From an uncultured cyanobacterium (GTDB lineage Bacteria > Cyanobacteriota > Vampirovibrionia > Gastranaerophilales > Gastranaerophilaceae), in assembly GCA_946545285.1 (NCBI GenBank), contig CAMNNA010000002.1:1-59278 (forward strand): a stretch of 59,278 bases of DNA. Direction: 5' to 3'. The position numbers were made by a program, and so were the translations under genes. This document shows, piece by piece, positions 51,224 to 59,278 of the stretch (positions within the stretch are counted from its first letter, which is position 1; the number at the start of each line of letters is the position of its first letter). Under the pieces are notes generated by a model, which was given only the letters and a program-made list of their open reading frames with translations, was not told the DNA's origin and made no database searches.

Positions 51224-52033
51224 ATGGAGAAGAAAACTTATTTACAAGAGTCGGTTAAAAATAACAGATTAATCAGATGGAGTTTTATGCCGTTAAAAGT
51301 TTATATTTCTCCTATGAAGTTTTACTCCAAACAGGGTCAAGACAGTAAATTTCGGGGATACGTAAAAAGAGCATTAGATGAATGGCACAAAGTTTCAAAC
51401 GGTAAAGTTTCGTTTATTATTGTAGACAATATGTTTGAGTCTAATGTAAATATTGATTGGCAAAGGGTTCAAAGAGAAGCTCTGGGGCTTTGTACATTTC
51501 AATTTGACAAAGTTAACCGGTTATTTAGTGCCGAGGTTATGATTGGATTGACTGAGGGACTTGTTCATGCCGATTACAATGATGATTCTGAGGTTTATCA
51601 CACAATTTTGCATGAAATTGGTCATGCCATCGGTTTAGGTCACAGTCCGTTTAAAAATGATATAATGTATACCCCTCATCAAAAAGGTGTTACAAAAATC
51701 GGAACAGGTGACAGGTTGTCAATAAATTGGTTATACACATTCCCGCAAGGCAAATCTGTTGAAGAAATCGCTTCAAAATATCAGGTTTCAGGCTCTGATT
51801 TAGACGAGATTGTCGCAAAAATAATATCAAAACATTCTAAAACTGATTTTGAAAAAGTAAAAGATTCTGTTTCAGAAAAACCAAAACGTAATTTACTTGA
51901 TGAAAATGAAAATATTGCAAATTTAAGAAAATATCACATGGCGTTGCAAAATATCAAAATTCCTCAAGAATTAAAAAATCAAATAAAACGCCAATACAGA
52001 GATTCAAATATGGGTATTGACAAAAATAAGTAA
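51224..52033 (+). CDS. Matrixin-like metzincin metalloprotease (no signal peptide)
   Basis: HTILHEIGHAIGLGHS (HExxHxxGxxH) with downstream Met-turn NDIMYTP. Confidence 0.85.
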   Translation: MEKKTYLQESVKNNRLIRWSFMPLKVYISPMKFYSKQGQDSKFRGYVKRALDEWHKVSNGKVSFIIVDNMFESNVNIDWQRVQREALGLCTFQFDKVNRLFSAEVMIGLTEGLVHADYNDDSEVYHTILHEIGHAIGLGHSPFKNDIMYTPHQKGVTKIGTGDRLSINWLYTFPQGKSVEEIASKYQVSGSDLDEIVAKIISKHSKTDFEKVKDSVSEKPKRNLLDENENIANLRKYHMALQNIKIPQELKNQIKRQYRDSNMGIDKNK

Positions 52034-52060
52034 TTAAACTATATCCATCCGTCAAATTTG

Positions 52061-52504
52061 TTAGTTATTTCCTAAATCCCAGACGGTTATACCTGTTATT
52101 TCATCTTTTTTTCTTCTTATAACGCCGTTTTGAACAGGTCTGATTACAATTTCAGCCGTGTATGAAACAACAGCGCTAAGCAAATGTCCGCCCAAAAATT
52201 TCATCTCATCATTTTCTAAATATGAAAACATAGCATGCGTATGTTCAAAAATTTCATTGTTATTGTTTGCACTAATGCTTCCGTTAACAGAAATCATTTC
52301 TAATAATCCGGTTTTATTATGAGGAACAAAATTGTTATTTTCGGGAATAAGAGTTGCAACAGTAACATCTCCGCATCCGCCAATCCCTGAAAATGATGCT
52401 GATAAAATATTTTCTTTCTTGCATATATTCAAAATTCCAGAAAGAACTTCATCTCCTCTGTCAAATCGTGCATATATTGAATCCCCAAATTTCTTATAAT
52501 CCAT
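52061..52504 (-). CDS. PPC/DUF296-domain protein
   Basis: GDEVLSGILNICKKENILSASFSGIGGCGDVTVA, EHTHAMFS, GGHLLSAVVSYTAEIVI; ATG 52504 with AGGAGG RBS preferred to 52555, which lies in a terminator. Confidence 0.88.
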   Translation of the reverse strand: MDYKKFGDSIYARFDRGDEVLSGILNICKKENILSASFSGIGGCGDVTVATLIPENNNFVPHNKTGLLEMISVNGSISANNNNEIFEHTHAMFSYLENDEMKFLGGHLLSAVVSYTAEIVIRPVQNGVIRRKKDEITGITVWDLGNN

Positions 52505-52518
52505 AAATACCTCCTGAT

Positions 52519-52552
52519 AAAAAAAGAGTTTCATAAAAAAGAAACTCTTTTT
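52519..52552 (-). terminator. Terminator of tRNA-Met
   Basis: Minus strand AAAAAGAGTTTC ttttttat GAAACTCTTTTTTT. Confidence 0.9.
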
Positions 52553-52558
52553 CAATTA

Positions 52559-52632
52559 TAGCAAGGGAGAGACTCGAACTCTCGACCTCTCGGGTATGAG
52601 CCGAACGCTCTAGCCAGCTGAGCTACCTTGCC
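52559..52632 (-). tRNA. tRNA-Met (anticodon CAT), elongator-type
   Basis: Reverse complement GGCAAGGTAGCTCAGCTGGCTAGAGCGTTCGGCTCATACCCGAGAGGTCGAGAGTTCGAGTCTCTCCCTTGCTA. Confidence 0.94.
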
Positions 52633-52792
52633 TCATTTTCCCTTCATTTTTCCTGCCGCTACTTTATAGCTGCATGCTTATATTCTCATAAAAATTTTAT
52701 TTTTCAAGTATTATTTAACTTGTATTTACTTTAAAAAATTTTTTTGTTAGTATTATCTGGTAAATACTAAATTTAAGTTAGGGAGATTAATT

Positions 52793-53602
52793 ATGGATTT
52801 AATGAAGGGTAAAAAAGGCGTTATCTTTGGCGTTTCAAATACTCACGGTATTGCCTACGGAATTGCCAAACAAATTCACGATGCAGGTGGTGAAATAGCA
52901 TTTACCTATGCAAATGAAGCGATGGAAAAACGTGTTGTTCCTATCGCTCAAGATTTCGGCGCTAAGATCATCATGGAATGTGATGTTACAAAAGAAGATG
53001 ATGTGAAAAAAGTTTTTGAAGAATGTGAAAAAGTTTACGGCAAATTGGATTTTGTTATTCATGCGGTTGCATTTGCAAATAAAGAAGATTTGACAGGAAG
53101 ATTTATTGATACTTCTAGGCAAGGTTGGGATTTAGCGTTAGGTATCAGCGCTTATTCACTTGTTACGGTTTGCAAATACGCTGAACCTGTTATGAATGAA
53201 GGCGGATCAATTTTCGCAATGACTTATTTAGGTTCAATTCTATCAGTTCCTGGATATAATGTTATGGGCGTTGCAAAAGCTGCATTAGAATCTTCAATGA
53301 GATTCCTGTCAGTTGACTTAGGTAAAAAAGGTGTTAGAGTTAATTGTTTGTCGGCAGGTCCGATTAAGACTCTTGCAGCTATGGGGATTGGCGGTTTTTC
53401 AAAAATGCTTAAAGCTGCTGTTGCCCGTTCTCCGTTGGATAGAAACGTTTCATTGGAAGATGTCGGTAAGGCCGGTTTATTCTTGGCTTCTGATTTGTCT
53501 TCCGGGATGACAGGTGAAGTTATATACGCAGATTGCGGTTGTCATTCCGCTTATGGATCTGCAGAAGAAATGGATATTTTATCTAATAATATTGAGTTAT
53601 AA
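52793..53602 (+). CDS. fabI: Enoyl-ACP reductase (NADH)
   Basis: LMKGKKGVIFGVSNTHGIAYGIAKQIHDAGGEIAFTY, SAGPIKTLAAMGIGGF, SSGMTGEVIYADCGCH. Confidence 0.97.
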   Translation: MDLMKGKKGVIFGVSNTHGIAYGIAKQIHDAGGEIAFTYANEAMEKRVVPIAQDFGAKIIMECDVTKEDDVKKVFEECEKVYGKLDFVIHAVAFANKEDLTGRFIDTSRQGWDLALGISAYSLVTVCKYAEPVMNEGGSIFAMTYLGSILSVPGYNVMGVAKAALESSMRFLSVDLGKKGVRVNCLSAGPIKTLAAMGIGGFSKMLKAAVARSPLDRNVSLEDVGKAGLFLASDLSSGMTGEVIYADCGCHSAYGSAEEMDILSNNIEL

Positions 53603-53625
53603 TTTTTGTTATAAGACTTTTATTG

Positions 53626-53656
53626 GCGCGAAATTTATTTCTAATTTCGCGCTTTT
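53626..53656 (+). terminator. Rho-independent terminator after fabI
   Basis: GCGCGAAATT tatttct AATTTCGCGCTTTT. Confidence 0.88.
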
Positions 53657-53680
53657 AATTTCTCATGTTAAAATGAACTT

Positions 53681-53890
53681 ATGATAAAAAAAATTTTTAT
53701 TTTCCCGATAAAAATTTATCAATGGTTTTCTAAACTAACACCTCCTGTGTGTCGGTTTACACCAACATGTTCAGAATACATGGTACAAGCAATTGAAAAG
53801 TACGGAGTATTAAAAGGCGGATGGCTTGGTATTAAAAGGATTTTACGCTGTCATCCCAAAAACCCCGGAGGATACGATCCTGTTCCTTAA
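53681..53890 (+). CDS. yidD: Membrane protein insertion efficiency factor YidD
   Basis: [60 protein letters not shown]. Confidence 0.97.
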   Translation: MIKKIFIFPIKIYQWFSKLTPPVCRFTPTCSEYMVQAIEKYGVLKGGWLGIKRILRCHPKNPGGYDPVP

Positions 53891-53892
53891 AA

Positions 53893-55263
53893 CTATTTGA
53901 GTTTATGGGTATCAAGTTTTATTCGATTATTTTTAGGTGAAATCTTATATAAAGTTTTGGCAAAATTAGTTATGTAATCTTTTCCAAGCCTTATAGACTT
54001 AAAGACACCTCTTTTATAAAGCCTAATTAATTCATTGACCAGTTTTTGGCTGTTTTTGGCTGTATTCGGGTAGTATTCTAACTGACTTGCAAAACTGTAA
54101 TTAGAATGTTTGGAATTTGTGTGTGCAGACGCAAGTCCGTAATTCCATAATAAATCCTTGCCTCCTTTTGACGCCGGAATTAAATGTTCAACCGATGCGA
54201 CAGACCCTGAAAACAAATCTAACCCGATTTTTTCTGATGTGTTATCAAAAGCTTTTACTACAAAGGCAGAAAGGTTATCTCTTGATGTTGGTAATTTTAT
54301 CGCAGTTAAAACCATTTTGTGTGCTAATTTTTGGTCTTCCAATAAATCAGTAATTTTTTGCAAATCATAAATAAATGATTTTCTGTTGAAATTCGTAATA
54401 TTTGGGATTCCAAATATATTTAGTTTCGCAGAATTAATCAATTTCCCAAGTTCTTCATCTTTTGATAAACAGGAATTTTCAAATAAATTTTCAATTTTTT
54501 TAATTTTCTTTGCCTGCCGATAAACGATTGTTGAATGATTAACCGCAATAATTTTATTTTTAACAACATCATACTTAAGGTAAGGCTGTCCAGTTACATC
54601 CTCCAATTCTGAAGACAATTTATAAAGATTTTTTAATGCTAAAATTTCATTTTGATTACCGCGTTTACTTTTTTCATCTATAATTTTTCTCAAATTATAC
54701 CTGAATCTTTTTGCACTAAATTTTTCTATAATCGGAACTTTTTTTAATTTTTTATTTGTCACACGCATTAAGTGTGTAAATTCTTTCAATCTATCTTTAG
54801 GCATTTCAAATGCAAGAGAACATAACTCTTTAAAAATTGGTTTTTGAATTTTTTCAAGTTTTTCTAAATGTTCTCTATATAAAAGCATAACAACATCTTT
54901 TAATGACCCGTTAGGTGCCAATTGAGAAGCAAGTTTTACGTAGGACCAAAATTGTTTTTCTACAGGATATAGGGTATCTTCATAAGGCTTGATATACTCA
55001 ACCATTTCTTTTAAGGTTGAAGAAAATATCCTTGATTTCATTATTTTTTCAAGATCTTTTGGGTCTAGCATAGGGATTCCGGTGTACATGTCCGGTAATC
55101 GATATTTAAATAGTTTAGTCAACTTTTCACCGTTTGGAACTCCACTGAAACTTACAGTATCATATTTTAAATTCGGTAATTTGTTGTATGTGATTTTGTA
55201 TTTATTTTTTATATTAATGCCAACATTATTATTTCTGTATGTCGGTAAAATTTTAATATCCAT
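53893..55263 (-). CDS. HNH-nuclease-like protein with N-terminal VSFSG motif
   Basis: C-terminal VEHLIPASKGGKDLLWNYGLASAHTNSKHSNYSF resembles HNH core; start taken at MDIKILPTYRNNN (track starts 55326). Confidence 0.7.
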   Translation of the reverse strand: MDIKILPTYRNNNVGINIKNKYKITYNKLPNLKYDTVSFSGVPNGEKLTKLFKYRLPDMYTGIPMLDPKDLEKIMKSRIFSSTLKEMVEYIKPYEDTLYPVEKQFWSYVKLASQLAPNGSLKDVVMLLYREHLEKLEKIQKPIFKELCSLAFEMPKDRLKEFTHLMRVTNKKLKKVPIIEKFSAKRFRYNLRKIIDEKSKRGNQNEILALKNLYKLSSELEDVTGQPYLKYDVVKNKIIAVNHSTIVYRQAKKIKKIENLFENSCLSKDEELGKLINSAKLNIFGIPNITNFNRKSFIYDLQKITDLLEDQKLAHKMVLTAIKLPTSRDNLSAFVVKAFDNTSEKIGLDLFSGSVASVEHLIPASKGGKDLLWNYGLASAHTNSKHSNYSFASQLEYYPNTAKNSQKLVNELIRLYKRGVFKSIRLGKDYITNFAKTLYKISPKNNRIKLDTHKLK

Positions 55264-55339
55264 ATTAATCAGAAAATACGTAAAATATTTTTTTGCTATT
55301 AATGTGGACTTTTTTTTTAAAATCATTTAAATTAAGAAT

Positions 55340-56437
55340 ATGAGCGGAGTTGATATTTACAGATTTTTACGTAATTTTAATAACAAATTTTTGTTAAATA
55401 CGCAAATGTCATCTCAAAAAACATCAATATCGACGGCACAAAATAATTTTAGCCAAATTTCTGCAGGAAACAGCGCCGAATCTGTTGTACAAAACAGACT
55501 TGAGCCAAAACCGATGCAAAACATTCAAATGAACACATTACAAAGTATTGATAGGTCAATTTATGCTAAAGATTTGATGAAAATTCCTAAAAACTTGAAT
55601 GAATTTATTTATATGTTGCAGCGCGGGCTTAACCTTGCGCAGTTTAACAGAATGTATGCACACAGTGTTTTACTCCAGAAAAACTCTCTTTCTCAAATGC
55701 AAGCTCAAATTCTTGCCCAATTGCAAGATTTAGATACTCAGTCAATGCAGGAATTTATAAAAACTCAACTAAAAACTCAAATACAAACTGCAATAAAAAA
55801 TCTTGAAATAAAACCGAATTCACTGATTAATCTGGCACAAGTTTCGGAATTATTTCAGCAAAATGGGAAAGAAGCTTTAACTAAAATTATTATGGCTATG
55901 ACCCAAGCTTCAAAATCAGGTATTACAGACTTATCACAACTTAAAGACATGGCAAGATTAATCAATGCAAGTGTTGCCGTCGCATCAGAAAACGATTCTG
56001 CTAAAACATTGAAACTGTTACTTCTTTTATATATGCCATGGTTTCCGCTTGAAGAAGGAACAGGTTTTGATCTCGAAATTGAAACAAGTGATGAAAAAGA
56101 TGATTCAGCATCAATATTGACAGTAACAATTACTACTGTTAATTTTGGGCTTGTAATCGGAACAATTATTCTTGAAACTCAAAATTCCGTTCACATTTCA
56201 ATAGAATGCAGTGAAAAATTCCCTAAAGATGAGTTGCTAAAAAGGCTTGAAACTGAAGAAAAACAATATTCCATGAATACTGTTACGGATTTTAGAATTA
56301 ATAAAGATGTTAAAACAGACGTTAAAAATCCATCAGCTCATATAAATACTTCAAAAATTAATCAAATAAGCCCCTATTTGTTATTTAGCGCACATTCGTT
56401 AATTAAACATGTCATTGATATTGATAAAAATTTTTAG
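55340..56437 (+). CDS. Hypothetical Gln-rich protein, C-terminal half FliK/Flg_hook-like
   Basis: N-terminal Gln-rich region; C-terminal SILTVTITTVNFGLVIGTIILETQNSVHISIECSEKFPKDELLKRLE resembles hook-length-control C-domain (by eye). Confidence 0.6.
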   Translation: MSGVDIYRFLRNFNNKFLLNTQMSSQKTSISTAQNNFSQISAGNSAESVVQNRLEPKPMQNIQMNTLQSIDRSIYAKDLMKIPKNLNEFIYMLQRGLNLAQFNRMYAHSVLLQKNSLSQMQAQILAQLQDLDTQSMQEFIKTQLKTQIQTAIKNLEIKPNSLINLAQVSELFQQNGKEALTKIIMAMTQASKSGITDLSQLKDMARLINASVAVASENDSAKTLKLLLLLYMPWFPLEEGTGFDLEIETSDEKDDSASILTVTITTVNFGLVIGTIILETQNSVHISIECSEKFPKDELLKRLETEEKQYSMNTVTDFRINKDVKTDVKNPSAHINTSKINQISPYLLFSAHSLIKHVIDIDKNF

Positions 56438-56459
56438 CCAATCGGCTATATTTTTTTTT
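56435..56459 (+). terminator. Rho-independent terminator overlapping the stop codon
   Basis: TAGCC aatc GGCTA followed by T10 tract. Confidence 0.75.
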
Positions 56460-56520
56460 AAGGTAGCAAATTTATTTTTGTTCGGGTTTATTAAGATTTA
56501 TAAAATTAGTATATAACATT

Positions 56521-56549
56521 TTACAAAATTTAATTCTGTTTGATATAAT
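56521..56549 (+). promoter_or_regulatory. Putative sigma70-type promoter
   Basis: TTACAA, 17-nt spacer, TGATATAAT (extended -10), 45 bp before the gene at 56594. Confidence 0.75.
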
Positions 56550-56593
56550 TCAAACAAAGGGTTAAGAAAAAAAATAAAAAAAGGAGTTTAAGT

Positions 56594-57364
56594 ATGGCAG
56601 TATTACCAGTAAGTAGTATCGGGTTTGACAAAAAAATAAGTACATTAAATTTTGGAAAAAGAGTGGATGACGCAGATATAGAAAGAATTGACCAACCTCG
56701 CGCAAAAACAAACAAACCGAATTTAGCAAAGGTTCCTGTTGTCGTTTTACTTGCATCAACGCCAACACTATTAAATTCAGCTATTCCTGAGCAATTTTCG
56801 GAAACAGATCAAGAAAATGATAAAATTGAAAATGTAAAATTTGATTACGAGCTTGATAAAGCTGAGAAATTAGAAAAAACATATGTAATTGCACCAGCGC
56901 AGCAACCTAAACCGCCGTATTTGGATTGGCCGGGCATAACCCCTGTTGTTAAATGCGCTCCTGCCAAAGTTAACGGAAAGCCTTATCATATGATTTGGAC
57001 TGCCATTTCTTATGATCACAATGAGCTTAGGTCCGTATATTTTGCTGATGACAGATATTCAAAAAAAACAGATCCTTTAAAAAGATTTCTGCCTCCAGTA
57101 CTAAAAAAATTGACACTGCATGATTGCCCTGACGGACAGTTTTGCACTGCTTATTTACAAGAAGATCGCATAACAAATTCACCAAATGGAGATATATGGC
57201 ACAGATACCTTTATGATGTAAGATTAGATGATGAAACAGCACAGGATTTGATTTATCTAATAGAAAACCGTCACAAGAGCGGTAAAAGAGTATTAGGCTC
57301 CAACATTGAATTTAATGTAGTTAATACTAAAAATTATTTACCTAGTAAGGATTTCATTCTTTAA
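56594..57364 (+). CDS. Hypothetical protein with N-terminal LNFGK motif and one hydrophobic segment
   Basis: RBS AAGGAG; MAVLPVSSIGFDKKISTLNFGKRVDD...VPVVVLLASTPTLLN; no known domain recognised. Confidence 0.75.
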   Translation: MAVLPVSSIGFDKKISTLNFGKRVDDADIERIDQPRAKTNKPNLAKVPVVVLLASTPTLLNSAIPEQFSETDQENDKIENVKFDYELDKAEKLEKTYVIAPAQQPKPPYLDWPGITPVVKCAPAKVNGKPYHMIWTAISYDHNELRSVYFADDRYSKKTDPLKRFLPPVLKKLTLHDCPDGQFCTAYLQEDRITNSPNGDIWHRYLYDVRLDDETAQDLIYLIENRHKSGKRVLGSNIEFNVVNTKNYLPSKDFIL

Positions 57365-57452
57365 GTTTTGTAACAATTTTATGCTCTTTTGAAAATTTAT
57401 TTAGTCTAAATTTTTTTAATTATATATAGGATATATATAAAGAGTATAAAAA

Positions 57453-59278
57453 ATGACTACATTTGACTATACACAAAAAATAAATAACATACCGCCAACT
57501 GCATCTACACCTTATATTCAAGGTGTCAGTAGGGTAAAACATCCTATATTTAGCGGAAAAAGTTCAACTGAACAAAAACAATCAAACACCGGTAAGGCGT
57601 TGTTAGATGTCACTTTTTTAAAAACAGATAAATCACCCGAAGAAAAATTAAAATTATTATTGCGGAAATATTATGCAAATAATCCGGAATTTGCGAACAA
57701 AACTGATGAACAAAAAAATGAATTTATTAATAAAAAGGTTGCACAATTAATTGCATCCTCAACAAAAAACGTACGTAAAGCACAAATTTCGGAAAAACAA
57801 AAACGCGAAATATTGACTAAATCAGCACTTTTAATAGATGAGATTTCTGTTAACAACTTAAATTTAGATGAAACATTAAAAAAATCAAATGATGAAAAAA
57901 ATGAATTGATAGATGCATCAATTGAAAGAAATTTAAAGCGTGTCATAAGTCTTATTCCAGATGAAAAGCTACAAAATAAAACTGCGATTGAAAAATCAAG
58001 AATTTACGCTGAAGCTGTCCTTTCTCTTACAGAAGAAGGGATTCCGACATTTGGCTCTGAACAAGAAAAAAACAAATATTTAGATGAAAAAATTAATACT
58101 TTTGTTTTAGAAACACATAAACTAAATTTAAAGAATTTAAACGATGAGCAAAGAGAAGAAGTATTAAACGGAGCATTTACTAACATCCAATTACTGGTGA
58201 AGTCAGGTATTTCACCGTCAAAATTTAATAAAATGTCCCCATATGAACAGGAAGTTCGTTTGAATGAAAATATTTCAGATGAAGATAAAAGAAAAAATCC
58301 TGAATTAGAAATTCATAATACAAAACTAAACGTGATTTCAAAAGTAGCAGGATCTTTGGGCAAAGAATGCGATAAAGTATCTGAACACGATATTGCGAAA
58401 TATTTATCAGACAACGAAAAAACTTTAAGCAATCCTGAAAAAGTTTTATTGAAAAAATATAAGGCTTTCAAGGACATGAAAGTTGAGCTTGATAATAATA
58501 ATGCTAATATTAAAAGCAACGCATCATCAGCAAAAGCTTTAGGGTTGGATGTTGAAAAATATATTGAAGCCCGTTTAGAAAGCTTAAAAGATAAAAAAAA
58601 GGAAGATATTGACAATGAATTAATAGAGTTATATCAAGGTGCAGATGATGCAAAACAACTTGAAATATTAAATAAAAAACTCGAAAAAATGGGTTATTCG
58701 AAAGAAGCTATTGCAAAATATAACCAAGCGAATAATGTAATTGAAAACACATTAGCAACAGGAATGGCAATAGATAGCGCTGAATGTGTTAATGCTTCGA
58801 TAGATGTAAATGCAAAATACGGTTCAAAAGAAAATTTAACTCATATTACATCTGCGCTCAGAGTATTCCCTAAATATTTATCAAAGCCGACAATGGTAAA
58901 TGTTGGTGAAAACATTGCTCAAAACCACGAAAATCTTTTAACCCCATACACTCAAGGTTTAAATGACAGAGCAATTATTTCAAAAGAAGATGCAAAAGAT
59001 ATTTCGACAGGAGTTTTAGAATCTGATAAAGTTTCTGACGGTAAAAAAGCCACTTATGCAAAGACTTTTGTTGAAAGTGCAAAAATTAACGGCTCAGAAG
59101 AACAATTATACTTCTGTCAGGAATTGTCAAAAGTTAAAAATCCTGCTGTATTAGAAGGATTAGCTGCTGCTTCAAACTCAGTTGAAGATAAATCTGTTCA
59201 AGCAAAATATAATAATGTTGTAAATGAAGCCTCAAAACAATATCCACCTGAAGCGCAAGCAAAAATTCAAAATGCACA
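57453..59278 (+). CDS. Large hypothetical protein, 3' truncated by window end, N-terminal PIFSG motif
   Basis: Continuous + frame MTTFDYTQKINNIPPTASTPYIQGVSRVKHPIFSGKSSTEQ... with no stop to 59278; missing from the ORF track because it is open-ended. Confidence 0.85.
   Translation, partial: MTTFDYTQKINNIPPTASTPYIQGVSRVKHPIFSGKSSTEQKQSNTGKALLDVTFLKTDKSPEEKLKLLLRKYYANNPEFANKTDEQKNEFINKKVAQLIASSTKNVRKAQISEKQKREILTKSALLIDEISVNNLNLDETLKKSNDEKNELIDASIERNLKRVISLIPDEKLQNKTAIEKSRIYAEAVLSLTEEGIPTFGSEQEKNKYLDEKINTFVLETHKLNLKNLNDEQREEVLNGAFTNIQLLVKSGISPSKFNKMSPYEQEVRLNENISDEDKRKNPELEIHNTKLNVISKVAGSLGKECDKVSEHDIAKYLSDNEKTLSNPEKVLLKKYKAFKDMKVELDNNNANIKSNASSAKALGLDVEKYIEARLESLKDKKKEDIDNELIELYQGADDAKQLEILNKKLEKMGYSKEAIAKYNQANNVIENTLATGMAIDSAECVNASIDVNAKYGSKENLTHITSALRVFPKYLSKPTMVNVGENIAQNHENLLTPYTQGLNDRAIISKEDAKDISTGVLESDKVSDGKKATYAKTFVESAKINGSEEQLYFCQELSKVKNPAVLEGLAAASNSVEDKSVQAKYNNVVNEASKQYPPEAQAKIQNA

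Noticed and set aside
57421-57440. TATATATAGGATATATATAA as operator or repeat
   Set aside because: Simple AT dinucleotide run in an AT-rich promoter region; more likely -10 region than a specific element.
57671-58615. Three minus ORFs (57671, 58004, 58313)
   Set aside because: Antisense to the long open + frame starting at 57453; Ser/Phe-rich composition typical of complement of Lys/Glu-rich coding.

Overview
AT-rich bacterial chromosomal window, read by eye with no searches run. It is mostly housekeeping: holA/holB, plsY, thrC, gdhA, adk, uvrA, pyrH-frr-cdsA-rnc-rpe, cdd, rpsU, typA, ftsZ, ispH, rpsA, recR-ebfC, fabI, yidD, and three tRNAs (Ser-GCT, Thr-CGT, Met-CAT). Gene content (two [FeFe]-hydrogenase-family loci, RND/TolC efflux, a cyanobacterial-like FtsZ C-terminus, leaderless EF-hand and FSG-motif proteins) suggests a Gastranaerophilales/Vampirovibrionia-like gut anaerobe; this is inference. 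Accessory points of interest: (1) a recurring short N-terminal motif, [V/P/L/I]-[T/N/S/I]-F-[G/S], usually about 20-40 residues from the start, in five otherwise unrelated proteins (guanylate-kinase-like, PRTase-like, HNH-like, two unknowns), possibly a shared targeting or processing tag; (2) a block of lineage-specific genes at the right end (53.9-59.3 kb) with an HNH-like FSG protein, a FliK-like protein and a large FSG ORF that runs off the window and is absent from the ORF track; (3) a putative sensory [FeFe]-hydrogenase/SpoIIE phosphatase/2Fe-2S operon; (4) a TolC-RND-MFP-exported TreS-like GH13-acyltransferase operon next to a two-component system. No CRISPR array, rRNA, IS element or prophage block was seen.
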